Assembly: GCF_901709675.1 (NCBI RefSeq)
Contig: NC_051092.1
Span: forward strand, 14,050,991-14,114,990
Reading direction: 5' to 3'
DNA length: 64,000 nt
Source: Syngnathus acus
Lineage: Eukaryota > Chordata > Actinopteri > Syngnathiformes > Syngnathidae
A model generated the notes under the pieces. The model saw only the letters and a program-made list of their open reading frames with translations. It searched no databases and was not told the origin of the DNA. Shown here in pieces: positions 1 to 16,300 of the stretch. Position numbers and translations under genes: made by a program. The number at the start of each line of letters is the position of its first letter. The first letter of the stretch is position 1.

Positions 1-360
1 CTCGCGTAATTGCATCCGTCAGTGATCCCAATCCCGGTGTGCTATAATTACTTCCTAGTGGAAAGGGCCGCAGAACCATGAAATGACATCAGAAACCTTC
101 AGAAGCCGACAGAAGGATAAATGTTTCACAATGACGTGTAATCTCTAACATACTGCCAGAATGAATCTTTGGGAGTCAAAGAGACTTATTATGTCTTCCC
201 TCTCTTGTTTCAGCCGCTTGTAACAATGTGGCATAATCGCTTTAGCGTTGTTCATTTCCAGTGCAATTGAGTGGATAATTTGCCCAGATCTTAGTCATAA
301 CACATCATCTAAGACAACATAAACAATCGCATGACATGTAGCCTTTAGGAGAGTACTCAC

Positions 361-3300
361 CTACAATGGCAAGGTTATGTTCAGATCCACAGGCAATCTG
401 CAGGGGAAAAAAAGACGTTTAATATGCGCACTGGAGGCTGCCGCTGAACTTTCACAAAGGGCGTCATTGCGACAAACTGCTGAGCCAGCAGACACGCCAA
501 ACGTACACACCAATATCTACACAAAAAAAAAACAGCAAACCTTTTTCAAGACTGAATTAATCTTGTAGGTAAAAACAAAACAAATCCCAAATTAAGAAAA
601 CACTGCTGTGTTGCCAGAGGACTTTATGCTAAGGACAAATGTGTGCGCTGACTTTGTTGACTTTTTTTTTCTTCTTCTAAGCAATTGATTTTCTTTCTGG
701 AGCTTTTCCACTGTTTGCAACAGCAGCAGAAATTGGAAGTGACACCTAGCAGCAAATGAATAAATCTCCACTTGAGTGGAAGCCCAGAGGTCTCTAAGTG
801 CTACTATATAGCTTTCTCCTATTGCAATCAACATCTTTACTAATCGGGCTTTATCTGCTTACTGCCTGTTCCCGCTTCCGCAAAGAAGAGTTGCAGGTCA
901 GCCCGACGACAGACAAGGCTATTATTTGTTGTGCTCATACGCCTCATAAAAATGTGACGGCTATGTAAACATTGACTCTGTGGGTGTGGACGCACGTCAC
1001 GCCGAGCCCCGGCGGACTCGGAGAGATTCATTGTCCACTCAGCAAATCCATCTTCACCTTTAGCTTTACGCACGTAAGGTGACGGCACGATGACATACGC
1101 CGCCGCTGCGTCGACGATCCCCGCGCGTTGGATAAAAACGATCCGGAGTTTCACCCTTGGCCAACCTTGACATCTGTTTTATAAGCAGCCCTCTCTTGTC
1201 ATATAGCAACCATTTGGATTGCAGGTTAACAGCCACGCGGCCATGCAATGGGCCCTATGGGAGAAAAAAAACCCTCTGACTGCGCAAGATATTAATGGTT
1301 CCCTCCCTTGTGGGTGATAATGGAAAAGTGCGCATGTTTTTTTTATTGCGCGTATAATGATGTATTTCATCAAGGTGTCTCACTCTCACGAGGCGAACTA
1401 TGACACATCCAATGGCAAACAACTTTCAGCTTCCTTTATCTTCCTTTTGTGGGTGTTGGCTGCCCCCTGCTGGACTACTAAAGTACTTACATGATGAATA
1501 CCTGCCAGACCACAAGGCCAACGTCGAAATTAATAAAAGAAAATATATATAAGTTGCGTTTCTTACAGGGTCATCATGCTTTATATGGCTATAAGGCTTA
1601 CCTGTGTTGCTCCGTAGAGGACATTCACCTCAGCAGGCAAGAAAGTCTGCCCGCCACTGTTTGCTGATTGGTGCTCAGGATTTGGGCCTTTGGGCGGGGG
1701 TCGGCCCAGTTGTCCGTAATTCCCTCTGCCCCAAGTGAACACTCTCCCAGTCTCTGAAATATATGCCTCTCTTTAATTATGTGAGACTAAAAAAACACAT
1801 TGCTTATACTGCAGCTCACCTGTTTGAGCAACAATGTGAGTCCAACCGCTCCACACATTTACAATTTTCTTTCCATTCAATCGTGAGCGCTCGAGCGGAG
1901 CGGGCGTAGACAGAAAGGGCTCGGTGGCCGTCAGCTGGCCGTGCTTGTTGCTTCCCCACAGAAATAAATCACCGTCTCCTGGATGAAACAAACAGGGCAA
2001 CATTAGTCTTCATTTGGCAAAGGCAGAGCAGTAATCAGGAGCCACCGATCCACTAATTACAAGACAGACTAAATAGAAAGATGGGTATGTTGTGCATGAC
2101 AGTTCAGAAGTGCAAACCAGCAGGCCTTGCAGGTAGAAAAATATTTGAAATGCACTTTTAAATGATGGTCTCTTGACAACCCTGGTTATTAATGTACTTT
2201 GAGGTGAACTATTTTGCTATTATTACCTGTAAGGCACCCACAGTGTGCTGAGCCTGCAGTGACAACACGAGAAATCTTCTGATCCAAACCTGCAACATGA
2301 CCAAAACAACCCATGTCACCACAACAAATATCAAACTAGGCATCACTCCTCCCCTTTCTGTCTTACCTGGCACCAGAGAAGGAACCTTGGAGTTGAGGTG
2401 TGACGGAACAGGGTCGGGACTCAGTGCTTTCTTGGCAAGGCTATGAAGACCTGTCCCCCACTGGTAGACGCATCCTGAGTCTGGGAGCAGAACAGATTGG
2501 GCAGGATTTATTGCTGACAGGAAACACAGTGATGCCTTTTATAGTGAATACCTGTGATTGCAAGAGCGTGCCGGAGACCTGCTGCTACGTTCACCACACG
2601 CTCCTTCAAACCCTAAGAGTAAGCAACAGAAGGAAAAATCAGAAGCCACGACATAAGGTGCAACTACACACTTAAAAAAAACTTGAATGCATCTATTATG
2701 TGCTCACCTCAATGAGCACCAGTTCTGCAGAGCGTGAAGTCATCTGACCAATACCCAGCTGTCCAAACACATTGGAGCCACACGCTAATAGCTTACCGCA
2801 ATCTGTGTGAAATAAGATGATTAGCGCTGTTTCAGAATATTTACGGCTTAACTTAATTCATTGTTTGTTTTTTCTTTCAATGGAATGTTAACATTTGCTG
2901 CAGTGAGACAACAGTGAAAGGCTCTCAATAATCACCAGTAAGAAGAAGAGTAAAGTCCCAGCCACAGGCAACATTTGTGACCCTCTGATTCAGGCCCGAG
3001 CAGTGCTGAAGTGTTGAGCAGCTGGCAGTGTGGCCGAGTCCAAGCTGGCCTCTGTGATTTTGCCCACACACAAACGCCTCTCCATCGTCTGTACAAAAGC
3101 ACATGATGGTGGAATTCTGTTTCCAGTTTTTTGTTTTATATACACCCTAAAAGTCTTTCACAAAGTACACAATGATCGTACATATACATGAAGTACACGG
3201 CAGATGCTGAAAATGTGTTAGGTTCATTGAAGCTATTGAATACAATGTGGCAATTTTTTACGAGTTGGTTTATGAACTGCTCAACTGATGCTTGATTGTT

Positions 3301-3685
3301 ATATTGATGACGTACCAGTGACAACCACCGTGTGTCCCCCGCCACCGCAAACAGCCTGGACCGTCCTTCCATGAAGAGCAATTTTGTTCGAGAGGCGTGG
3401 GACTGCCTGGTCCTCCTCATGTCCCTGCCCATGTTGCCCGTAACTGTTGGCCCCCTGACAAACAAGTTTTCATAAAGTTTGATTGCGTCCAAACATGGCT
3501 TATATAAAATGACGTAGCGTCGAAGTTAAAACCTTTTCAACGAATTTTAAGATAACATTAGAAAAAGAGCATGGCAGCATTCATGAAACGAATAAAAACA
3601 CAACTCCTAAATGTAAACATTGAATACTAGGTTACAAACTTACCCACGCGAGTAAACAAAATTCCTGCCGCAAGATAGTTGCCAT
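361..3685 (-). CDS. sergef: Secretion-regulating guanine nucleotide exchange factor (DelGEF), RCC1-repeat protein; 3' end outside the window
   Basis: Ten coding exons read on the minus strand, in transcript order: 3644-3685, 3316-3454, 2936-3088, 2708-2802, 2552-2612, 2367-2474, 2227-2289, 1820-1978, 1602-1753 and 361-397. Reading phase is consistent across all junctions and gives 336 codons before the window ends. The start ATG is at 3683-3685, and the 14-codon first exon splices to give AWGANSYGQ. The product is a chain of RCC1 blades: CGGGGHTVVVT, CGQNHRGQLGLGH, CGWDF, CGSNVFGQLG, AAGLRHALAI, WGSNKHGQL, WSGWTHIVAQT, TWGRGNYGQLGR and CGSEHNLAI. These match the known RCC1-like beta-propeller SERGEF, reported to bind exocyst Sec5 and to modulate secretion. 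The last blade(s) and stop codon must lie to the left of position 1. Long reading frames inside this span in other phases are shadows. Identity is secure from motif order and from the neighbour tph1. Confidence 0.9.
398..1601. other. sergef intron with a short CpG-dense stretch
   Basis: This 1.2 kb lies between the two most 3' sergef exons in the window and shows no exon-like sequence. Most of it is AT-rich with homopolymer runs. From about 965 to 1150 it becomes CpG-dense, unlike the rest of the intron. That patch could be a small regulatory island, but no motif was recognised. Confidence 0.5.
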
Positions 3686-4539
3686 GGGCCATAAAGGGTT
3701 ACGTTGGGATGATTCGCGACACTGTCGTACAACGTAATTATGCAGTGCTGTGAACGTGTACGTCGTACACTGTACGCGATTTTTTTTTTTTTTTTATCAA
3801 CCGCAGTCCTCAAACTAGAATTCCAAAAGTTGATTCAAACATTTTAATTTCATGCAATAAACTACAAATATGCATATATACATACTACAGAAGCAGTTAT
3901 AACGATTTTTACCAAATTGAGGCAAAAGACATTTTAGACATCATAATTAACTCTTATGTCTATACATTGATTTGTAGAAAAATATGGTTTTTTTTTGTTA
4001 TTTCAGAAGAGCTCTAAATATATCTGCATTTAAAAATGTAGGCCTATTACTGGAAGGTGTGCATGGGCTTGTCAGAAGAAACCACCAAAATACTTTCATT
4101 ACATTGCTCGTATAATTTCACTCAGCATTACACAGAAAGAAGCATGATACATAGACAATAAAAATATAAAGGTGCATTTTATATTTAATCACAAGTGTGA
4201 GGAAGATTGGATAATGAACCAAAACAATAAAATAAAAAAAAATCACAAGATCATGTACAACAGCAGGTTAGCCGACAGGGTTGACTTGAATTGAGGGGAT
4301 TTTCTGGTACAAAAGCATACAGACAGGACGCAGAGTAAAAGCCAAATAAATGAATCTTTTGGTTTGTGCAATTCACTGACATCATAGCATGAGTGTCTCT
4401 GTACGCAGGAGGGACAACAGGGTCTTTTTGTCAAAATTAGTGCACATTCAATGACAAAGGTTGATACACAAGCAGCATATCTAGAGCAGCAGTGCTTGGG
4501 GGGTACGACACAAAAGGGCTGCAAGCGGGCTTTGAAATT
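3686..4539. other. sergef-tph1 intergenic region (tph1 3' UTR plus sergef promoter)
   Basis: The stretch between the tph1 stop and the sergef start is 854 bp. Both genes run leftward, so it should contain the tph1 3' untranslated region at its right side and the sergef core promoter near 3690-3800, where CpGs and palindromic ACGT motifs cluster around 3700-3780. There is a run of 17 T at 3782-3797. I could not place a polyadenylation signal with confidence, and I see no other gene. Confidence 0.45.
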
Positions 4540-8146
<3,607 letters not shown>

Positions 8147-8239
8147 TTCAAAATGCAGCTTGGCTTTTTCCACCTCAACTTTATTATTCAGCCGTTGCAA
8201 GTGGATTATCTGTCAGCCCCCCTCGATGTAAAGCAGGAT

Positions 8240-8285
8240 GTGTAACCCTGAGAACCAGCGCGCTTTGCTATTTAACCACAGAGAG
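8240..8285 (-). promoter_or_regulatory. Candidate tph1 core promoter (TATA-like box)
   Basis: Reading leftward, a TTAAATAG box (8268-8278 region) sits about 125 bp upstream of the tph1 start codon, in a locally more GC-rich stretch than its surroundings. A transcription start about 30 bp downstream would give a 5' UTR near 100 nt. This is motif-based inference only. Confidence 0.3.
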
Positions 8286-10204
8286 AACGAGGAGGGGGGC
8301 TTAGGAGGCCAATAATCTCAGGGACAGCAGCAAATGAAAAAAGAGCATCATCACTTACGTAATTTGGGTGGGAAAATGTGCCATCTATTTTTTGAAAAAA
8401 AGCTTTGCAACCAATCACAAAGCCTGATTTTGGCAAACTGGATTTTTTTTTTATTTATAGTTGCAAAGTCATTTTTTATGCAGATGAATAAAAAAAAAAA
8501 TCAAACAGTTAAGCATGGACAATGTCGACATTGATGCTGGAAAACATTACAGAGTTCATTCCGGTAGTTTGGCCAAAGAGGAGGTCAAGGTTTAAGAGGA
8601 TTTAAGAGCGTAGACCACCTGCCTTCATTGTGCAATGATCCCAACATACCCCCCACCCCCTTCCCTTTAAAATCCACAGCTCTGCACAGTAAGCAGATTC
8701 GGGTTTGGGTGCACATGACACCAATAATCTACATGTTTTGCTTTCTCCAAAGCAATCAGTGAAAAAGGGGGCCAATTAAAACAAGTGCAAGCTTTAAATA
8801 AGTAACTTAAAACAACACGGCCAACTCTCGGCAGGTCGACTGTGCTGGTACATGTGGCTGATGCACATGGCGATCGTCTCAGGTGGATCTGGCCTATGTC
8901 ACCCGTGACAGAGACGCTTGCTTTACACAATCGAGGAAGCAACCAGGCCAACTTCCTCCAGTCAGAAGCTGGACCCAGATCAGCACTTATTAGCAATATT
9001 ATGCAAAAAGATAAAGAGGGGGAGAGGTATGAGTCAACAATAATGTGAGCGCTTACTGATGTATGTTTTAAATGATTTTTATGGAGCACAAGGGTTAAAT
9101 GGTGGTCACTAGGAAGGATTTAAAATAAATCCGGCTTATAATTAACACAGTAGAAATCAGTGCACAGGAAGTCTGTGCTCATAAAAGAAACAATTATTGC
9201 TGCACAAAGAGGAATTCAGTTCGCACCATATTTAACAAAGTAGGTTGAATCATGATGAATTTACATTTTTTAAAGCAATCTAATGGCTAAAGCATTTTTT
9301 TTTTTTAGCAGAAATGATGACATATCTGGGGGCTTAAGCAAAATACAGTTTTTATGCTAGGTCATGGAATTCTTAAGACATTGATTGTAGCTAATGAATA
9401 AGGTGGCTCATTGGCGAATCCAAAAAGATATAATAAAATTAAATTGCCCCAAAAGATGACAAAACTCACTAACTTGATGATGTGAACTTTTTATATTTAC
9501 GACAGATTAGAATGACTTTCTCCTCTGGTAGTACGTCGTGTGGCAGACCTGTCTGAGCGTGAGTCTGTCCCAGTTCTGTTCACTTTAATCAAAGAGGATT
9601 TACTTTGTGTCTGAGCATCAAGCTACAGGAGATTTGGATGGCTAATCTCACGCGAGGCGCTGCCCAAAACATTTATTAGATTGAAATCTCACTATATGGT
9701 GACTGGACCAAACAAAGCTCTATGATAGACTAATAATTCATTAACTAGAAAATCCCAGCAGAGATTTAAATTCCTGTCAATCCTGTGAAACACATTTACT
9801 CTTATTTAAGGTTTTAGAAAAAAATAATGCAAACATAAAAAATGAAATTATTCAATTGCAGGGCTTTGTGGTTTCAATTTAAGTGAATCATTCCTATTAA
9901 AACATTATACCAATGAAAAGTATGCTTATTGAATTTCAACAATGAACTCAAGGTCCTCAGGATGCTTTCTGTCAATAGAATCTTTTCACACGAGCCTGGC
10001 TCTTGTTTAAACGAGAACAGTGAATGGCCTGCTTACGTGCATTTCCTCCCGTAGCTTTAATTACCGCCAATTCTTTCACCGCACAGCAAACAGCGGTGCA
10101 TGCTACTTGGTGACAAGCATCGTGCGCACAAGGACAAGATGCAGCTGCACTTGTAAACACCTGCCACATTCACAATGCAAACAACTACCGTGAATGAGGT
10201 AAAT

Positions 10205-11345
10205 GCAACATAAAATAAATATGACAGAAAAACATGTAAAATCAAACTGTGAAGTAGATAAATGTGAAAAATAAAAAATAAAAAGGAAAATATATGTGGA
10301 AATGAATACAAAATTAAACCAATTTAAATATTTTTAAATTTATTTTTCAAATTACCGTTTTTTTCCATGTATAATACGCACCCTAAAAATGGCATGTCGA
10401 TGCTGGAAAAAAGCCTGTACACATGTATAATACGCACCCAAATTCTGACTCCTACTTAAATCCGTAAACGTAAAATTATTTCAGAAAAAAGATCATCTTT
10501 GGGAACAACCGGATGTTATTCTGCCGGTCAGTATCACTGCGCATGCGCTAGCAAACTCGATAGCGAAGAAATGTTTCGGATTTGTGTAGGGTACATTGTG
10601 ACAGCAAACGAGCGGGTGATCGAGCAAGCGTCTGATACGAGAGCATTGTGTTCGTATGGAGCGTGTTTGAAGTGAACAGCAGAGAAGAAAGGAACAAGGC
10701 AAAGTGTTGTGAAATAAAATATTACCTGTAATATGCATTTAGGTAGAGAACTGAACTCTCGCTCTTTATATAGCTGACGTGTCTTGCGCATCCGTTCTGC
10801 GCATCTGTAATGGCGGCCTCCGTATGATATCCGGTTTGCGATGGAGATTAAAAAACAAACAATATTTGACAATAACACACCATCAAGGATTGCACCATCG
10901 CATCAAACGATGTGTCGACAATTATGAATTTTACTGACTAAGTGTGTTGGGCAGGATGGCTGAATGCAATGCGCAATTGACAACAAACAAGAAGAAAGGT
11001 GATTTCAAGTTTTATTTCGAGGGAGATTTTCTTCAAAAAAAAAAAAAAAAAAAAATGTACCCATGTATAATGCGCACCCCAGATTTTAGGACAATAAATT
11101 AGTTACATTTTGCGCATTATACATGTAAAAAACGGTATATACTTTTTTAGATTTGTTTTTATTTGAAACAAAATAAATACAACAGAAAAAGATCCAATCA
11201 AACTGAAAATAAGTAGAAACATGTGAAAAGTTAAAAATAAAAACCAAACAATATGTAAATTAAACCAATTGAACTATTTTAAATTTATTTTTCAAATTAT
11301 ATTATTTTTTTAGATTTGTTTTTATTTTCACTTTAATGTAGTATT
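10205..11345. repeat. Diverged tandem duplication (period about 175 bp) interrupted by a transposon
   Basis: An AT-rich unit containing ATAAATA.CA.CAGAAAAA, then ATTAAACCAATT, then TTTTCAAATTA occurs at about 10210-10354 and again at about 11170-11310. After removing the 781 bp element and one TA, the two copies are spaced about 175 bp apart. The left copy breaks exactly at the transposon end and resumes after it (TTTTTTAGATTTGTTTTTATTT at 11143-11164), matching the tail of the right copy at 11306-11328. Confidence 0.6.
10355..11135. mobile_element. Non-autonomous DNA transposon with terminal inverted repeats and TA target duplication (Tc1/mariner-pogo-like)
   Basis: The left end begins CCGTTTTTTTCCATGTATAA, and the right end is its near-perfect inverse (CCGTTTTTTACATGTATAAT on the minus strand), about 25 bp each. 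The motif CATGTATAATRCGCACCC recurs just inside both ends as a subterminal repeat. The element is flanked by TA on both sides (10353-10354 and 11136-11137), as expected for the Tc1/mariner superfamily. The interior is CpG-richer than the flanks and holds no full transposase. An ATG at 10955 opens a short Lys-rich frame that runs into an A-run (11034-11054) and the right end. The element is a deletion derivative. Superfamily assignment beyond the TA duplication is tentative. Confidence 0.75.
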
Positions 11346-13301
11346 TTTGGATTTGACAGTTTTGGTCCTACATGAGCATAACATGTAGTGAATACCATTG
11401 GGAGAATCTGCGTCATTTTAGCCGCACGTCACTTGTCTATTCATTATGATCAGCTGACAGGAGACAGAAAGCCAAAGAAGGCAGTAGACAAGCAGAAAGC
11501 CGCTTTGATCACATCCAAAAGCATCACGTTTGAATATGAGCATGCCAAGACCAGGTGCTTGTGAATAAGCCGGCCGGGCCTAGGAATGAAAGGACACGAC
11601 ACCACGGACGTCATTATTGCTCCTGCTCACCCAGCAACACGTTTGCAGTTGCATCCATTTGCAACTCAGAAAAATACACCAATTATTTTTGTGATTTCCC
11701 ACATTTTAGTTGGGATATTTACTGATACTATAATAATGCTTAGTTTAGTGACCGTATGAATTACATACAGAGGGACTGGAATAGTCACAAAAAGGCAGAG
11801 AAATGGATGGACATCCTTGAAAATGTATCGCTCATTGGTGAATGTTGTCATTCAGCTCCTTGTTGCAGAACATCAAGTTATACAGAGTGATGTCATAGAT
11901 GCTATTTTGAAATATGCACCAAAACAAAGCTCTTTAAGTTTCTTCATTCAAAAAATCCATCTAAAAATTAAATAGCCAACTTGAAATATAAATTTGAATC
12001 AATACCGCTGTTGTATATTTAAGGGAAGAATTAAAATATCAAGTGTGGTACATTGTGCTAGATAAAACGCAATGTAGTTATTATTATTGGTCTTTGTGTA
12101 CATGATGTGACGTTCATATCTTGAAATATAAACATTCACATAAAGACAACATCAAAATAGAACATGTTTCACCGAAATGTCAGGTCATGACAAAGAACAG
12201 CGTGGGCGGCGATGAAAAGTCAAAAGTTAATAACTGCCATCAAACATCAGCGTCAGATGGACAGCCTCATGTTACGAGCGTGCCGTCGGATCATATCACA
12301 CGGCGCCCAAGACTGGCAGACCGCCGATCAAGTTTGGCAGGGTGGCGGCAAGCATCTGAGCTTCATTCTCATCTGGGTGACGTGACTCGCCCGGGAGGGA
12401 CACCTAAGGGCCTCGCGCCCGTTAGAGTGTAAGACACAGTCCGTCGGCCATCTTTAAAGGCCACGCACATTTCAATCTGAATTATTCTATGCTACACAAA
12501 CATCCTAGTTAAGGTACTGCGTGTACAACCCAGATTTAAAAAACTGTTTTTTTTTGTTCCCATGAGGTGATCTGTGTCCCTCCTTACTTGCTCACCATCT
12601 CCAGATTTCCATTAGAAAGCGTGTTCTCCATATCAATCCAAGCTTTAATTAAAAAGCTGCTATATTCACAGCGCCCTCCTGGTAAGCACGCCGGTAATAC
12701 GTAGGCAGGTCTGTTCTTTGCCGTGAGTGGACGAAATGGTGCATTTGGAAAGCAAATGAGCTCATTGTTGCCAGGCATGAGCCTTTCATCTAATGTTATT
12801 GTCCTTACTAGGTGACTGTCACCCTCGGGTAAACACTTGATGTTGCCAATCAGCATTAGTACCATTACTCATACGCTTGGGAGAGATGACTCAATACCAG
12901 TTCGGTGAGGTTCAGATGATGCAAGAAATAAAGACAGAATTTGGTTCAAAGGGCTTTTTAGTGTTTTTTTTTATTTTTTTTTTTATCATATGGCCTCATG
13001 TAAAACATTCAGAACAACCTTTACACAAAAAGGAGTATCTTTAATGATTAAAAAAAAAACAATCAAAAAATACAAAAAAAAAAAGTTATATTCAGAGAAC
13101 AATGCAATGCAAGTGGAGGGAAATACTAAGAATAAAAAAAGTCAGTTTGTCAATAATAATGGACTGACTAAGTTGGATGAATGACTCTCCAGTGGAAAGT
13201 CAAATATTGGGACTGGGGCAGGTCTGGAGGGGGAAGAAGGCTTCCGGAAAAAGCAAGCGGAATTGTCCGAGTGAGGGCTGAACACTGACCTGCGGCGGCC
13301 A

Positions 13302-16300
13302 TCAGACAGGAAACTGCTTCCTCACCTTGTCAGCTAACTCAGGATCCGCTTGGGACAACATGAGCAGCAGGTGTTGAAACTACCAGACGAAAGAGAACAA
13401 GTGGAGAAAAAATGGTTAGGTTAATTTTCCACATGAGTTGCTTGCTTGTGACATCAGCATGTCCTCACCTGACACAAAGACCAAAATTTAAAAAAAAAAA
13501 AATTCTTCTGTTATTACGACTTGATGATAAAGCAAAACTTGAAAAATCAAATTCCTATTATGGTCCTGTTAAAAATAACAGGCTAAATTAAATTAGACAT
13601 CTTCACAGGTCTGCAAACATCTTTCGCTTGAATCTGAAGATACTGAAATAACTTACTGATGTCTGATAGTTGGGAAGTAAACTTCCAAAAGCCGTTATAT
13701 AGTTCTTCTCTGTCAGGTAACCTCGCTTTACTAAGGCTGTTACCGTGTCCTGCAAGAAAAACAAAATATATAGTCGTTTTTATTATTTTTTTGGTCAGTC
13801 TTGGCTTCACGAATCTAAAAATCTCCTGTGACACTTTCAACATTACCTTGGAGGTCCGACTACATATGTCTGACAGAAATTCACTTGTGATTTCTGATAA
13901 AGTTAGGAGCTGCTCATCTTGAGCATCTTCCTTACTCGTAGAATCTTCTTTGTGGTCACTCTGGCACTGCATCACCCTCAAAATGGCTCCAACAAGAGAC
14001 AGACCTCAGAGAAAAAGAACAACAACATATTCAGACTGCCTGCAATTTGTTGCTCGGCAAATAATTACACTTACTTGTGTCATCTTTGCTGCCCGACTGT
14101 CCCTGGAACCCATAGAGTGCTTGTAAAACAGAAAAGGCCTGCATCAAAGCGCCTTTCTGCTCCTGCAGAACAACTGCAAGATCATTTGGCTGGCAGAGGT
14201 CATCGCAGACAACCTCACACACAAAATTCCATATCGCTTTTCCTGGTCCTTCACTGGAAGCTGGAAGAAACAAATGGGACAATTTGTTCTGTTTAAACTG
14301 CTGAATGGATCCCATAACTGTGTTCATCGCACTTACCAAACATTTGAATGCCCTCGTTTACAGTAGTTAAGAGCTGCATGATATGAAGGTAAACCTCCAA
14401 GCCGTTTGGACTCTCTGATCTGTATGCATAAATAAATAAAATAAAATAAATAAAAAAATAAATGAATAAAGAAATAAAGAAATAAATATAATAAATACAA
14501 TGCACTTTCAGCTGGAGACTCATACCTAAGCTGCTTGGCAGCCTCGAGAAGGCATGAGGCTAAATCCAGACAGCTATCCCCATCATCGCTCTGCTCACCA
14601 GGCTGAGCTGTGATCCAACTTTTCATCAGCTCCTCATCAAGGTCAAACAACTTGTCAACGAGCTCGCCTACTTTCTCAAGAAGGTCCGCTGGAAAAACAG
14701 CACCACTAACGTCAGCAATCAATGGGACAAAGAGTTGCTGACAAGGACAAAATGTGTAAGCCTGGTGTGTTATCTAAGATACAGTCTCATTTGTCATACT
14801 TATGTACACAAGCCAAAATGAAACAAGCACCGAAAATAATACGTCATTGTTTTAGTTTGTGACTTCCGTGAAATGATCTGCGTTTATATTGTATGACGAT
14901 AGCTGTTGGTCCCTTTTTTTTGGCTCAAGTGAAGTTTACATTATGTCATCATTCACAAACCAGATGGCATCCTGCTGAAAAAACAGATTTTCGGTAACTA
15001 TATTGTGCAGTTGAAGCTAACGTTGCGGGTGGTGCACATCGCACTGAAGCATTTGTAAAAGTAAGTAAATGTAAATACTGTTGGTTGAACTGGACATGAT
15101 GAAAAGGAGGTTGGCGCGCACAGACATCTGCTGTCGTATTCGCTGAAGCCAGAGGGACGTGACATCTTTTTGGGAAAGGCAGGTCAGAATCAATCTGTAA
15201 ACATCACAAGAGAAAATGAAGAATTTGCTGAGGGTTGTCTGACGCCCTCTCAGAAGTTGCTCACGACACCTGCTTGTCTCTAGAAGGGTTGGTGGATCGG
15301 TATCTCCAAACAGAAGCAACAGCACCGCCCTGTGGACAAACGGGAAATCGCATCAAAAAAGGATGAATGACAACTTCGTATATATTTGAATGCAGGCTGT
15401 CATTTACCCCAAATCTTCATTTTGGCTAAGAGTCAAACAAGTGTCTGGAAAGCAAGCAATGTTTCCAAGTATTCCTACACAAATTTCCTAAGGAAGCACA
15501 ACAAAGAACTTTAATAAATTGCACAGGCTCATAAATAATGTTGTGTTGAAAATAAAATGTTACAAAGTTCAACAGGGAAACTTACTGTCAGACGTGGATT
15601 AGTAGACTTGGCAATCACTCCAAGAAGGATGTCTGTAGCTTTGAACTCTTGCAGGAAACCAGCCACATCCTGCACACAGTAAATTAAAAACAAATAAATA
15701 TATTATGTATCCAAGGCTTGACATTAACAATGACACACCCACCTTATCCATTGCCATGTCCCAAACTCGACATAGATCATCTTCCTCATCATCAGTGAGT
15801 TGCATCTGGCCATCTGACTCCTCTGAAAATTTTGTGACCATCTGAGGGAACCACATGTTATGATTGCAATGTTTGACAAACAAAAGCGCCCAATATTGCA
15901 AGGCTTGCACATCAACAATGCATCATTTAAAAAATCAAGATTAGTTTTTGCAGAACTTTCATTCTAAAAACTGCAAAGATTTTTTTTCTCGTAACCTGGA
16001 TGAGATGAGACAGTGTGCTGAAAAGCCAGTGCTTGCTGTATACTGTGTCTCCAATTGCATCTGTCTCTTCAGCCTCATCTCCATCGGCTGTACTTGGAGG
16101 AGGTGATGGATTCCGTTCCATTTGTGGGGAGAGATCTTTCAGTGGTGAGCTTGTCTCTCTTACTACGTCTTCAGCATCATCAATGCTGTGATCTGAAATT
16201 AGAAAAGTGAAAATGGGGTAATATACTCGTCAATAGGACAGAATCGACAGTCCAAAATCGTGTTTGAGCTAATAAGTGACCATTAAGAAACATCAATGTG

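Larger units (their letters stand above)
8286..13301. other. tph1-saal1 intergenic region
   Basis: About 5 kb shows no supportable gene. It is AT-rich with homopolymer runs, and holds a DNA transposon at 10355-11135 flanked by a diverged tandem duplication. Three blocks of balanced composition with little low-complexity sequence, at about 8830-9050, 9515-9710 and 12200-12440, stand out from the background. They could be conserved regulatory elements of tph1 or saal1, but nothing in the sequence proves it. Short open frames here look random. Confidence 0.5.

Noticed and set aside
1-360. A search for the next (last) sergef exon(s)
   Set aside because: No segment matching the final RCC1 blade (CYSWGWNEHG in human) with splice sites was found. 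The exon is taken to be outside the window.
3136-3492. A 118-codon minus-strand frame overlapping sergef
   Set aside because: The true sergef exon (3316-3454) uses another phase, encoding GANSYGQHGQGHEEDQ. The 118-codon frame has no family resemblance.
8667-9089. A 140-codon minus-strand frame in the tph1-saal1 gap
   Set aside because: It has no recognisable domain, start context or splice partner. Its composition looks random.
12990-13184. A Lys-rich plus-strand frame next to the saal1 3' end
   Set aside because: It is caused by A-runs in the saal1 3' flank and has no protein-like features.
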